32,314 nucleotides of DNA from Bifidobacteriaceae bacterium (GTDB lineage Bacteria; Actinomycetota; Actinomycetes; Actinomycetales; WQXJ01): the NCBI GenBank assembly GCA_031265345.1, contig JAISCU010000233.1, positions 1 through 32,314 on the forward strand, in the 5' to 3' direction. Below the pieces are notes generated by a model that ran no database searches, was not told the origin of the DNA, and worked only from the letters and a program-made list of their open reading frames with translations. The position numbers and the translations under genes are program-made. This document shows positions 1 to 8,368 of this stretch, piece by piece (position 1 is the first letter of the stretch; each line of letters begins with the position of its first letter).

Positions 1-33
1 GCATCTACTGCGGCTGAAACCCGCCCGTCCCCT

Positions 34-114
34 GAGACACCAACGCACACAAGTTCCCGAGACACAAACGTCCACAAGACTCCGAGACAGAAGTGTCCAC
101 AAGACTCCGAGACA
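34..114. repeat. Tandem 25-bp repeats, possible insertion-sequence end
   Basis: Three units with an exact 25-bp period start at 34, 59 and 84, and a partial fourth starts at 109. The shared core is GAGACA followed by TCCACAAGACTCC; units 2 and 3 are nearly identical and unit 1 is more diverged. Read on the minus strand each unit starts close to TGTCTC. Multiple short terminal repeats of this kind are typical of IS21-like and related transposon ends. No transposase is visible in the window, so the element would lie to the left. The transposon reading is inference. Confidence 0.55.
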
Positions 115-408
115 TGGCAGTGACCGGTCTTGGTCTCGAAGACACTCCCGTTGGCCCAAAGAGCGATGGCTTCTCCGGCGGGGCCGACCTCTACGGTCTG
201 GAGTTGGCAGCGCGCATCCGGCGGACTCAGCACGGCGCGTTGACGCGGCGTGACCTCGCCCTCCGGTTTCTGCATGGACCCCATCTTGTCAGTTGGGTCC
301 GACACTTCGCCGACGGCACCAAAAGCCACCGCTTCCGGAAGTGCCGATGCCGTCGTTCGTGCTGCCTGAGCTCGAAACTCTGATCGCCAGCGGCAAGGTT
401 GTCGGACG
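115..408. other. No supported gene
   Basis: Open frames here are short and overlap one another, and none resembles a known protein. A frame ending near 420 (about LPEVPMPSFVLPELETLIAS) has a plausible composition but no start or partner. The stretch may hold debris from the transposon end on its left or the lost 5' part of the broken gene on its right. Confidence 0.4.
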
Positions 409-1428
409 GCCGCCGCCCGCATCCTATTGACCGAGATTCCCAACAAGGTCACCAGCACCATGGCGATCATCGTGGACGTGGACCTGAGGGGCGAGGACGG
501 CTTGCGGTACTGGTCATCGCGGTCAACACGTCCCCGATCAGCTACCACGGCAAGTGCTACTACCGGTCGCGGGCTACCGCCTGAGAGTTGACCGGCAACG
601 CCTTGGACGACTTCATGCTCCGCAACGAGGGCAAGACCTGGGACGGTGTTCTGGTGCCGCATGCCGGGGTGCCCGACCTCGACCTGGTGACTTTCCGGGA
701 CTTCCGGCGCGAGGCGATTTCCAGCGACCGGTTGACTGCCGGGGACTTGGAGATAGGCGACGCGGAGTTGATCGACAGCCTCCGGTTGGCGGAGGGCAAC
801 TTCCTGAAGCGGGCTGCCTTTCTGCTGTTCCGCGAAGATCCGGAGCGGTGGTTCACCGGCTATGACAAGTACTTCAAGGGGATGCTCAGTTACCGGGGCA
901 TCCAGCGGATCGAGACCTTTCCCGTGGCAAAGGCCGCCATCAGGGAGGCGGTGATCAACGGCATCGTCCACCGCCAGTATTCGAGCGGCGTGCCGATCCA
1001 GATCAAGGTGTTTCCCGAACGAGCTCATCATGTACAGCGACGGCCGGCTGCCGCCCGGTTGGAGCGTCGACGACCTGTTGGCGAAGCACGTGCCCAAGCC
1101 GATCCCCGTCTTCAAGGCCCGGCCGCGGGAGGTGAACGTGACCTTCCCGTTCAGCATCTCTCTTGATGAAGGCCATTCAATGCCATCTGGCACTGTTGGC
1201 ACTGAAAGTTGCACTGGCGCCTACACTGGCGTGACATCGCGGGTACTTGGAGCTCTGGCTCAAGACGGCACCCTGACTTATGACGGGCTGTCAAGTACCC
1301 TGTCCGTGCCGAGACAGACCATCGCGCGAGAGATCCAGAGGTTCCGTGAGTCGGGCCTTATCCGCCGCGTGGGATCGGCTCGGCGGGGTGTCTGGCTCAT
1401 GGAGAAGGACGCCGAGCGGCGCGGCTAG
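409..1428 (+). pseudogene. Broken AlbA_2-type ATP-binding transcriptional regulator (RecG-like helicase-related)
   Basis: Pieces of one protein family follow in order but in different frames. Frame 1 (from about 409) reads LLTEIPNKVTSTMAIIVDVD, the end of an AlbA_2 domain. It then shifts near 505-512 to frame 0, which reads SPISYHGKCYYRSRATA and stops at TGA 582-584. The same frame resumes at 588 with ELTGNALDDFMLRNEGKTWD and reaches the HATPase-like segment AAIREAVINGIVHRQYS. Near 1017 it shifts to frame 1 (ELIMYSDGRLPPGWSVDDLL). The usual segment after KHVPKPI is missing, and the frame continues into VNVTFPFS and a C-terminal winged helix ending in RRVGSARRGVWLM. At least two frameshifts, one in-frame stop and one internal deletion make it nonfunctional. 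The 5' part of the AlbA_2 domain is absent. Family members bind DNA and ATP and often act as regulators or accessory genes. Confidence 0.8.
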
Positions 1429-1606
1429 CCGAACGGACACAATGGAGGGCAGACAACAGGCGCCCGAGAAGTTGGAGGAATCATTGCCTATGAGCCCTTC
1501 TGGGAATTCGCGGCCTGGCGGGTCGCGTTCGACTCCAGGGTTGTCGACCGGTATTCGGAGTACCCGAGCCGCATTTCCACGTCTGGCAAATTCCGATGCC
1601 GCGCGG

Positions 1607-1909
1607 TCACCAGCCGAGCTTGACGAATTCCCAATCGTCGCCAGACGCCTTCACATACACGGTTTTCCCTTGTCCGTCTCGCGCCTTGTCCCACAAGTCG
1701 TCGTCGTCTGGAAGCTGGACATCGACAGTGGTGCCGTCGGGCAGCTCGGCCTGGATCCAGGTGTGAATGGTGCCAGACGCGAGCGGCTGGTAGACGCTGA
1801 CGATCGTGGCCTCCTCCCCGGATGCGCACCCGCCCAAACTAATGGCCAGTCCCAAAGCCATGACCACCGCCAGCATCACCCTCACAGGGAGTTTCGCGCT
1901 TGTTGTCAC
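1607..1909 (-). CDS. Small lipoprotein of unknown function
   Basis: A 100-residue protein is predicted from the GTG at 1909. A strong Shine-Dalgarno (AAGGAGG) lies about 8 bases upstream, which argues against the longer open frame that extends to 2020. Residues 1-28 form a Sec signal peptide with hydrophobic core MLAVVMALGLAISLGG ending in a Cys preceded by Leu-Gly-Gly. This is a plausible lipobox, so the mature protein should be lipid-anchored outside the membrane. The remaining ~72 residues are acidic and look like a small beta-rich domain (ATIVSVYQPLASGTIHTWIQ onward), with a DDDD run in the middle. I do not recognise the family. It stands alone, between a pseudogene on the other strand and the beta-propeller gene region. 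Confidence 0.75.
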   Translation of the reverse strand: MTTSAKLPVRVMLAVVMALGLAISLGGCASGEEATIVSVYQPLASGTIHTWIQAELPDGTTVDVQLPDDDDLWDKARDGQGKTVYVKASGDDWEFVKLGW

Positions 1910-2359
1910 CGTTCTGCCCCTCCTTCGCCGGGATGCCGCATCAATGCGTCTGTCCCTTGGTGGTTTCCCGTTCGCCGCCCTCCGGCGGACCCTGCCCGTC
2001 TCAAATCTGCCATTCAGCACCAGGCTACCAGGCTAGATGCGTAGGTGATGGGCCGGAACGATGCCGAATGAGCCGGGTTTTCGCTCCTCAGAGCCCCCGC
2101 GAACTGGACGCCGACCGAAGGATCGCCCCGCCGCGACAACAGGCGGGGCGCCGCGAACAAACAATCCCGAGAGTGGCGCGGCCGTCCAACCTGCGATCCG
2201 AAACTGGACCGAGTGATCGGATGCCTGCCGGGCCCCTGTGAGACCCGTGCGCGGACGGGGTCCTGCCACCACGGCATCGGCACCCTGTTCAGGCGAGTCG
2301 CAAACCCGATCCCCGTCTCCCAGCCCGTCCTGCAGGGCGCGGGCCCGCAGGCCGACCGG
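1910..2359. other. Intergenic stretch with one strong hairpin
   Basis: No convincing gene is seen; the overlapping open frames on both strands are low-complexity Arg/Pro-rich translations of GC-rich DNA. The stretch contains the Shine-Dalgarno of the lipoprotein gene at its left end and a 9-bp hairpin at 2124-2150. Confidence 0.5.
2124..2150 (-). terminator. GC-rich stem-loop downstream of the beta-propeller gene
   Basis: Perfect 9-bp arms CGCCCCGCC (2124-2132) and GGCGGGGCG (2142-2150) enclose a 9-base loop. It lies about 210 bases past the end of the minus-strand beta-propeller gene. There is no T-run, so it may be a Rho-assisted or non-canonical terminator, or just a stable hairpin. Confidence 0.35.
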
Positions 2360-3955
2360 TCAACCGGCTATCAACGGGCGGATGACCGGGTGGTCGGCGC
2401 CGCCGGGCCACAGTTCCACCCACAGCGGGAGGCCGTGGTGTCTGGGCGGTCCGACGCCCACCGAATCCCCCGTCGTCGCGTTCCAATACTCCTGCCCGTC
2501 CGTCAGCGATATCGCCCGGATCGAGTAGCCGGCCCCGGTTTGGCTCCCGATGTAGGCAGACCCGGGACCCTGCGCCAGCAACTCGCAGCGCGCCTCGCAT
2601 TCCAGCCGGAACAGCACTTCGCCGTCACGGGCGCGAAAGGCGACCAGATGAGACTGGTCGCCCGGCGCGGCGTATGCCAGCGCCACGTCGCCCACGGTGT
2701 CGCCGGTCCTCTCGTCTGGGTCCGGGTTGGAAATGTCCGCGAGGACCTCGCCGCATTCGGCGGTCCAGAGCCTGGCGCCGCTGTTGATGTCGAGTGCGAC
2801 AACGTTCTGGGCCTCGTCCGCGTCCCACCCGTCCTCCTGGACCAACACCACCCCGGGCGCATGGACCATCCTCCAGAAAACCGGCTGGTCAAAGAGGCTC
2901 GCGGCCCAGATCTCCGCGCCCGAAGGGTCGAACCGTGCCAGGCCGCCGTCTTGCAGGTCCAAGCCCAGCTGGGCCATCTCGTCGCCGACAGTGGCAAACT
3001 CGCGCAGGGTCAGCTCAGATTCGGCGTTCCAAGCGAATCCGACCGGTTCCCCCGTCTCGGTGTCCACGTAGCCGTCTTCGGTCCAAGCCCAGAACACCCC
3101 ACTCGTCTGGTTGTAGACCGGCCCGATCCGAACCGAATACCCCTTGGTGTTCGCCGTGGCCCAGGCCGGCTTCCCGAGGTCAGCGGTGGGCCAGGCCTCT
3201 ATCGCGTCGCTCGCGCGGTTGTCCACGATCACGATGCCGTTTTGGCATCCCATGACGCTGCCGACCAACTCGCTGTGGGAGGCCACGGCGCCATCGGCAT
3301 CGATCGTGACCAGAAGTGAGCCGCTGGAGTCGTCGAGCGAAGACAAATCGACCAGTGCGTTGCCGCGCCGGTCCGGCCAGACCGCTGCCCAATCGACCGA
3401 ATCCGCCTGCGCCCAGCCCGCTTCCGAGGCCACCCGGTGCAGGTCCGTCTGCTACTTGAGTCCGCCGGTGCCCAGGTCGAACGCGGCGAGGGCCAGCGCT
3501 GGCGAACGCTCCGGATTCTGCGCTATCCCCAAGACCGCGACCGTCTCCGTGTCGAGTGGGTTGAAGAAGAACTGGTCAAAGCCGCCCGCCATGGCGGCTT
3601 TGGGGTCGATCTCCGGGCCGAGGACCAATTCGACCGGCGCCGCGCCCGGGGCCGGCGGCCCGGCGGATCCGGCCGACTGGGGCGAACGCGAAGGACTGGC
3701 GGGCTGGTCGGAGTTTGGTGACGTGGCGCCGACGTCCGGGTCCTCGCCTTGGAAACGCGACACCCCGAACCAGATCGCGCCGCCGACCGCGATGGCGCTC
3801 ACCGCTGCGGCCAGCGCGATCATCGCAGTCTTCTTGCGCGCGGGGCGACCACGCGGCGGCCTTGCGGGGGTGGGGGCCTGCGCCGCGAACCTGTACGCCA
3901 GCGCGGGGTCCGGGGGCGGCGGCACAGGTGGCTGGCGGCCGTCGACAGACTCCAT
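2360..3955 (-). pseudogene. Membrane-anchored PQQ-like beta-propeller protein interrupted by an in-frame TAG
   Basis: One continuous reading frame of 532 codons runs from ATG 3955 to TGA 2360-2362 and is broken only by TAG at 3452-3454 (codon 168). Before the stop come a Pro-rich cytoplasmic N-terminus, one membrane segment (about residues 44-64, AMIALAAAVSAIAVGGAIWF), a Ser/Pro-rich linker and the start of a globular domain ending FDLGTGGLK. After the stop the frame continues QTDLHRVASEAGW into several propeller-like repeats, including VVALDINSGARLWTAECGE and AISLTDGQEYWNATTGDS, as in BamB/PQQ-type proteins. A GTG at 3433 could restart translation but would lack the anchor. A single CAG-to-TAG change would explain it. 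Recoding is unlikely because TAG ends several intact genes here. A sequencing error is possible. Confidence 0.75.
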
Positions 3956-4070
3956 GCACCCAGCCTACCCGCGGCCATGGGCGCCACATCGGGTGCTGGC
4001 CCAGACCATGACCAACGTCCTGGCGTGAGAGGCCAATAGCGCTCGGTTGAGGTCAGCTGGGCCGGGTCGA

Positions 4071-4100
4071 TTGGCCTGGATCCGCGCGATAACGTAGAAT
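4071..4100 (+). promoter_or_regulatory. Putative promoter of the 4.2-kb lipoprotein gene
   Basis: TTGGCC at 4071-4076 and TAGAAT at 4095-4100 are separated by 18 bases, giving a plausible -35/-10 pair. It would leave a leader of about 60 bases before ATG 4166. Confidence 0.4.
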
Positions 4101-4165
4101 TACCGCCGTAATCGCAAGTGATCGCAGTCTCCCAGAACTGCCCCGTCCCCCCGAGAGAGACCATT

Positions 4166-4828
4166 ATGCGCAAGATTGTAGCTGTCGTCGCTGCCGCCTG
4201 CGCCGCCATGTTGGCGGCGGGCTGCGCAGGCGATCCAGACGCCGCCGAACAAACCGCCGAGCAGACCCCGACCGTTGAATCGCCCACGCCGCCCGCTCCC
4301 GCGGAACCCAGCGTGGAGCCCAGCGAAGCCCCCGAAATCGAGGCCTTGAAGGACGGCGAAATCGCGGTCGACCTGGTGTTGGAGGATCCGGAGACGGGCA
4401 ACTCCGTCAAGGTGATCTCCTATATCCCGTCCGTGCCCATGCCCGAAGGCTGGGCGGCGGAGTTCGCTGCGACAGCGGAGGGTTCATCGTTGTTGCTGGC
4501 GCGGGTGGAGTTCTCGGTGGCCGCCGAACCGGAGTTCCAGAACGGCTTGGCGGACGGCGACGTGAAGCTCTTCGGCACGGGCGCCGAAGGGGCATACGGC
4601 GCGGACAGCGCCTCGTCCATTCTGTATGACTACTTGGCGCAGGAGTACCCCCCGGTGCAGACCACCGCCAGCGGCGGCACGTCCACCGGCTGGCTCGCCT
4701 GGCGGGTGGGGCCCGCGGACGGCGCGGCCCCGTTCCGGTTGGTGTTGCCCCGCAAGGACGGCGCCGTGGACGCGACGGGGAACACCCTCCCGGCTGCCGA
4801 GTTCGAGGTCGAGCTTCCCGCAGCCTGA
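4166..4828 (+). CDS. Secreted lipoprotein, unknown function
   Basis: A 220-residue protein is predicted from ATG 4166; the purine-rich GAGAGAGA just upstream serves as ribosome site. The longer frame from 4118 would put 16 unlikely residues before the signal peptide. MRKIVAVVAAACAAMLAAGC is a classic lipoprotein signal with the lipobox LAAGC; the Cys is residue 20. An acidic Glu/Pro/Thr-rich linker (about 21-65) follows, of the type that spans the cell wall. The rest is a globular domain beginning near DGEIAVDLVLEDPETGNSVK. Its motifs GWLAWRVG and the C-terminal FEVELPAA suggest a beta-sandwich, like the DUF4352/immunoglobulin-like domains of Gram-positive lipoproteins. That comparison is inference, and no substrate can be proposed. 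The gene is monocistronic, followed by a dead acetyltransferase fragment. Confidence 0.8.
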   Translation: MRKIVAVVAAACAAMLAAGCAGDPDAAEQTAEQTPTVESPTPPAPAEPSVEPSEAPEIEALKDGEIAVDLVLEDPETGNSVKVISYIPSVPMPEGWAAEFAATAEGSSLLLARVEFSVAAEPEFQNGLADGDVKLFGTGAEGAYGADSASSILYDYLAQEYPPVQTTASGGTSTGWLAWRVGPADGAAPFRLVLPRKDGAVDATGNTLPAAEFEVELPAA

Positions 4829-4849
4829 TCCCGCCGCACCGGCGGATGC

Positions 4850-5055
4850 GTCCTCGTCGGCCACCCGTCCTACTATCGGCGGCTGGGGTTCGTCCGCCTG
4901 GGGGCCCCATATTCGACGGCCTCCCCGAGGAGGTGTTCTTCGGCATGCCTTTCGATAGAACCCGGCCCAATCCAGGAGATCCCGCGGGGCGGAGAGGCCG
5001 GCTGCTCGCGGCGCCTCCGCTGATCCTTCGCCCCGGCGCCGCCTGGCGGGAATAA
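4850..5055 (+). pseudogene. C-terminal remnant of a GNAT N-acetyltransferase
   Basis: From 4850 one frame reads VLVGHPSYYRRLGFVRLGAP, which closely matches the acetyl-CoA-binding end of GNAT enzymes (the usual pattern is VLVLGDPAYYxRFGF). Near 4915 the match moves to another frame, reading FDGLPEEVFFGMPFD, the usual next segment, and that frame ends at 5055. The N-terminal two thirds are absent, because the lipoprotein gene ends only 21 bases earlier. So this is a truncated, frameshifted gene end, possibly joined to the lipoprotein gene by a deletion. Confidence 0.6.
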
Positions 5056-5083
5056 CGCACCGCTGGCGGGCGTTACCGTCAAC

Positions 5084-7300
5084 GTGACAAACTCCCCGCT
5101 TCTCCCCGGCCCCGGCCTGCGTCCCCGCGCCGGATGGCGGTTCCTCCGCTACGCGGGCCTCGCGGTCTTCGCGTTGGTCGCCGCGACCGTTTTGAGCCTG
5201 GGCGTGGCCTCGCCGTTCGGTTTGCCGCCCGCCAGGGGCGCCACCGTGAGGACGTTCGTGGTGGACGATATCAGGACTGGCACCAACGGCACGGCCGACA
5301 GGGACACCGACGACAACATTTGCGAAGCCAAGTCCACCTCGAGCTGCACGCTGCGCGCGGCCATAGAGCAGGGCAACGAGACCAGCAGCAACATAGAGGT
5401 TGTGATCACGGTCGAGAAGAACCTGCGGGCCGGCATGGACATGCCGATCACATCGGCGTCCGATGCGTACATGACCACTTCTTCCGTGGGCAGCGGGAAC
5501 AGCGGCGGCGCCTACTTCCACATCAAGCGTGCCATGACGATCGACCTCGGCAACAACCTCTGGGTCTATCCTTCGGGGACCATGACCTCGGAGACCCGCC
5601 CTGCGGCGGCCTTCTACGTCAACGCCAAGGGCGTCAAGCTGGAGAACTTCACGGACATCTACTCCACCGGGACCTCGATCGTGTTCGGCCCTGATTCTGA
5701 CGGCTCGTCCCTGACGGGCGGGAGCCTGAAGGACCCGCCCAACACCTACCAGAACGGGGCGATCCGGGTGCGGCCCGGGGCGAACAACATCACTATCAAG
5801 GACGTCACTCTAGGCAGCATGCCCAAGCCGGCCGCAGACACGGGGGCCGGGATGATCCGCCTCGCCTCCGAGTCCGGTTCGGCCCCCATCGAGAACCTGA
5901 CGATCTCCGATGTCGTCTTCGACAACACACTGCCCAGCGGCAAGACCTGCACGGCCGCGAGCACCGAGGGCTGCCCGGACGGCGGCATCGCCGCCAGCGC
6001 CGGCTCCGGCCTCACCAGGGGCCCCAAGCTCGTCAACCTGAAGATCCTGAACTCCACGTTCAAGAACTTCCCCGCGACATCCCAGGCCATCAACCTGGGT
6101 CTGGCGGCCGCCGGGTCCACGTTCGACATCCGGGGCAACCGCTTCGAGAACATCGACACCGGCGCGGCCGCCGACGACGCGGCCATCCTCCTGCCCCGCG
6201 ACGTGAAGCTCGGCGACGTCAACTTCGTCACGAATACAGGCACCCCCAGCTTCATCAAGGAGAACGTGTTCGACGACCGGGGCTCCACCGTCCAGAAGAC
6301 CGCGATCCGTTGGTACGGCGCTTACGACTCCAACCAGGTCGCCTACCCGGATACCGCCTCTTCGGGGCTGTTCATCGAAGACAACGACTTCGACGGATTC
6401 CTGGGCGCGGCCATTGTCCTCAACCGTACCGCCGCCGTCACGGTGCGACGGAACACCTTCGGGGCCCAAAGCGTGTCCAGGCCGGGCGGGGCGGACCGCG
6501 CCGCCCTGGAGGAGACGATCGGCGGCGGCGACGCCGACCCGACGCCTCCCATGGTGCTGAACTACGACAAGACCGCCAACGGGCGTGTTCTCACGTGGTA
6601 TCCCACCCAGGCCGTGGTCACACAGCAGTGCACGCTGGAAGTCTCGCTGGACCGCCCGGGCGTGCAGGCCACCGGCTCCGAGTGGTCCCAGCCCGAGAAC
6701 CCGGTCGCGGTCGACGTCTACTACACCGGCGAGCGCACGGCCGAGGCCTACCTGGGGAACCTCCCGGAGGTCCGGGACCGGACGGTCGCGGAGCAGCCAG
6801 GCGGGAACCTCGTGGAGACGTCGCTCCCGATGCCCCGCGTCCACGAGGTCGACGACCCGTCGCCGGGCACTGAGACCGTCCCCGTCCTAAGCGTCGCCGA
6901 CCTGCCGGTCGGAAAGGGCTACATCCGCGTCCAGACCCAGGCGCCGGCATGGAAGGGCCAGGCCGCGAGCTCGCAGTTCTCGCGGACCGTGGAGGTGGAC
7001 ATCCCGGCGCGCTGCAACGAGCCGCAGCTGGACCTGACGGTCCAGGGGTGGACCGGCGTGCCCTCGGACGCCGACTCCTACGAGGAGATCATGGACAGCG
7101 TGGACGCCGGCGATGAGATCGAGGCGGGTTCGCACGTCTCAGAGGACGAGCCGGTCTACCTCACCTACACCGTGAAGAACACCGGCCCGGTCGCGCTCTT
7201 CGATGTGGCGGTCCGCGACGATGGGACAGAAGACGAAGTATGCGCCATCGAGGAGATTCTCCCGGGCGAGTCGAAGGGATGCTGGCGGCGCCTGAACTAA
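5084..7300 (+). CDS. Secreted right-handed beta-helix protein with CSLREA-like N-terminal motif
   Basis: A 738-residue protein from GTG 5084. Residues ~20-52 form an export signal (hydrophobic RYAGLAVFALVAATVLSLGV, likely cleavage after PARGA). Near residues 80-100 is NICEAKSTSSCTLRAAIEQ, a variant of the CSLREA motif found at the start of secreted beta-helix proteins. About residues 100-480 hold beta-helix rungs with repeated N-x-F and D-N-x-F steps (ENLTISDVVFDN, LKILNSTFKNF, IEDNDFDGFLGAAIVLNRTA). The C-terminal third has beta-sandwich repeats, ending in a DUF11-like stretch (LTYTVKNTGPVALFDVAVRD). No LPXTG motif or C-terminal membrane anchor is seen. The last residues (ESKGCWRRLN) stop where such domains usually continue, so the 3' end may be truncated. 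Likely an adhesin or polysaccharide-binding or -cleaving surface protein; no catalytic triad is assigned. Confidence 0.8.
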   Translation: MTNSPLLPGPGLRPRAGWRFLRYAGLAVFALVAATVLSLGVASPFGLPPARGATVRTFVVDDIRTGTNGTADRDTDDNICEAKSTSSCTLRAAIEQGNETSSNIEVVITVEKNLRAGMDMPITSASDAYMTTSSVGSGNSGGAYFHIKRAMTIDLGNNLWVYPSGTMTSETRPAAAFYVNAKGVKLENFTDIYSTGTSIVFGPDSDGSSLTGGSLKDPPNTYQNGAIRVRPGANNITIKDVTLGSMPKPAADTGAGMIRLASESGSAPIENLTISDVVFDNTLPSGKTCTAASTEGCPDGGIAASAGSGLTRGPKLVNLKILNSTFKNFPATSQAINLGLAAAGSTFDIRGNRFENIDTGAAADDAAILLPRDVKLGDVNFVTNTGTPSFIKENVFDDRGSTVQKTAIRWYGAYDSNQVAYPDTASSGLFIEDNDFDGFLGAAIVLNRTAAVTVRRNTFGAQSVSRPGGADRAALEETIGGGDADPTPPMVLNYDKTANGRVLTWYPTQAVVTQQCTLEVSLDRPGVQATGSEWSQPENPVAVDVYYTGERTAEAYLGNLPEVRDRTVAEQPGGNLVETSLPMPRVHEVDDPSPGTETVPVLSVADLPVGKGYIRVQTQAPAWKGQAASSQFSRTVEVDIPARCNEPQLDLTVQGWTGVPSDADSYEEIMDSVDAGDEIEAGSHVSEDEPVYLTYTVKNTGPVALFDVAVRDDGTEDEVCAIEEILPGESKGCWRRLN

Positions 7301-7326
7301 GCCAAGCCGGCCGGCCTGGGCTTGGC
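7301..7326 (+). terminator. Stem-loop directly after the beta-helix gene
   Basis: GCCAAGCC (7301-7308) pairs with GGCTTGGC (7319-7326) across a 10-base GC-rich loop, beginning right after the TAA stop. There is no T-run. The position favours a transcription terminator or 3'-end stabiliser. Confidence 0.5.
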
Positions 7327-7789
7327 CATGGCGATGGTGGGCTACAACCTGCTGCGGCGCTGGCGTTCGGGCATCTGAACGTCGCGAAGGACGGCTCCGA
7401 CTTCCGCTCGTTCGTCAGGCGGTTGTTCTCCAAACTGTGGAGTTGGGCGCCGAACGGCTGGAGCCGCTGTTCCAAGCGATGGACGCCGTGGCCGCCGCGC
7501 CGGGCTGACACCAGCCAGTATCAGCCAGATCCCGTCCTTGCAGTCGACCGTCGCCGACGTCGGGGTGGAGGGGACGATGCCGTCCGGGTCGGTTTGGCAG
7601 CGGCTGTCCATGGTCATCGAGCCGCCCAGGTCGTACGGTCGATAGCGAACGCGATCCTCGCGAGCGTCGGCGCCGGGCGGGCCCACCTCGGGGATGGTCG
7701 CCCATGGATAAGGTAGTGGCACGAGCGGCCTGAGGGCCGGGTGACAGCGCGGCGGGAGCGCCGTCCGGCGCCGAGAAAGGAACAACACC
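7327..7789. other. Intergenic region with possible coding remnants on both strands
   Basis: No intact gene is supported. On the plus strand one frame reads LAMAMVGYNLLRRWRSGI to a stop near 7378, and another reads LRLPLVRQAVVLQTVELGAE to a TGA at 7506-7508. Together they could be one frameshifted 3' end. On the minus strand about 7515-7715 has coding-like third-position GC and reads DLGGSMTMDSRCQTDPDGIV and VDCKDGIWLILAG, without a start or clear end. I recognise neither. The last 30 bases hold the Shine-Dalgarno of the next gene. Confidence 0.4.
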
Positions 7790-8254
7790 ATGATGAGGAA
7801 CCCGGAGCAGACTATCGGCAACCTGATCGACAAACAGAGCGTGGCGTTCGTCGCTTCCGTGGACTTGGACGGGTATCCGAACATGAAGGCGATGCTCTCG
7901 CCTCGGAGGCGCGAAGGCATCGAGACGTTCTACTTCACCACCAACACGTCCTCCATGCGGGTCGCCCAGTACCGGGCGAACCCGAGAGCCAGCATCTATT
8001 TCTATGACAAGCGGTTCTTCAGGGGAGTGATGCTGAGGGGAGCGATGGAGGTGCTCACCTACCCGGCGAGCAAGGAGTTGATCTGGCGGGACGGCGACAC
8101 CATGTACTACCCCGGCGGCGTGTCCGACCCGGACTATTGCGTCCTGCGGTTCACGGCGACCTCCGGGCGCTACTACGCCAATTTCAAGTCCGAGGACTTC
8201 GCGGTCTCAACGGACCCGGGCGCCAGCCGAGAAGACGACGCACGCGACGACTGA
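7790..8254 (+). CDS. Pyridoxamine 5'-phosphate oxidase family protein (general stress protein 26-like)
   Basis: A 154-residue protein from ATG 7790, with AAAGGAA about 7 bases upstream as ribosome site. The fold is the split-barrel flavin-binding (PPOX) family. Diagnostic stretches are VAFVASVDLDGYPNMKAMLS, GIETFYFTTNTSS, RANPRASIYFYD and ELIWRDGDTMYYPGGVSDPD, ending in a RYYANFKSEDF motif. This pattern fits the small FMN- or F420-dependent subgroup annotated as general stress protein, not true PdxH. A soluble cytoplasmic redox role is likely; the substrate is unknown. It is monocistronic, followed by ~470 bases of repeat-bearing non-coding DNA. Confidence 0.88.
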   Translation: MMRNPEQTIGNLIDKQSVAFVASVDLDGYPNMKAMLSPRRREGIETFYFTTNTSSMRVAQYRANPRASIYFYDKRFFRGVMLRGAMEVLTYPASKELIWRDGDTMYYPGGVSDPDYCVLRFTATSGRYYANFKSEDFAVSTDPGASREDDARDD

Positions 8255-8368
8255 CGGTTCAGGCTCGGATTGCTCGATGGAGTCGGCGGGGGTGTGCCCT
8301 TCCGCGCTGCCCCCGACGCCGCGAGCGCGTCGAGGCCGGGGAACGGCAACCCGGCGTCCGCTTCCGTT

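Noticed and set aside
34..114. CRISPR array
   Set aside because: The units are contiguous with a 25-bp period and have no variable spacers; no cas genes are present.
93..383. 96-residue protein starting inside the 25-bp repeats
   Set aside because: The start lies within the repeat array, there is no ribosome site, and the sequence turns Arg/Cys-rich without similarity.
588..1166. Intact 192-residue ATP-binding protein
   Set aside because: The family match leaves the frame near 1017 and the upstream domain lies behind a stop, so it is part of a pseudogene.
2213..3319. 368-codon plus-strand open frame
   Set aside because: Antisense to the propeller gene, which has coherent repeats and a membrane anchor.
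3452..3454. Reassigned TAG codon
   Set aside because: TAG ends glnS, the ATPase, fic and the Gfo/Idh/MocA gene in this window, so it is a normal stop.
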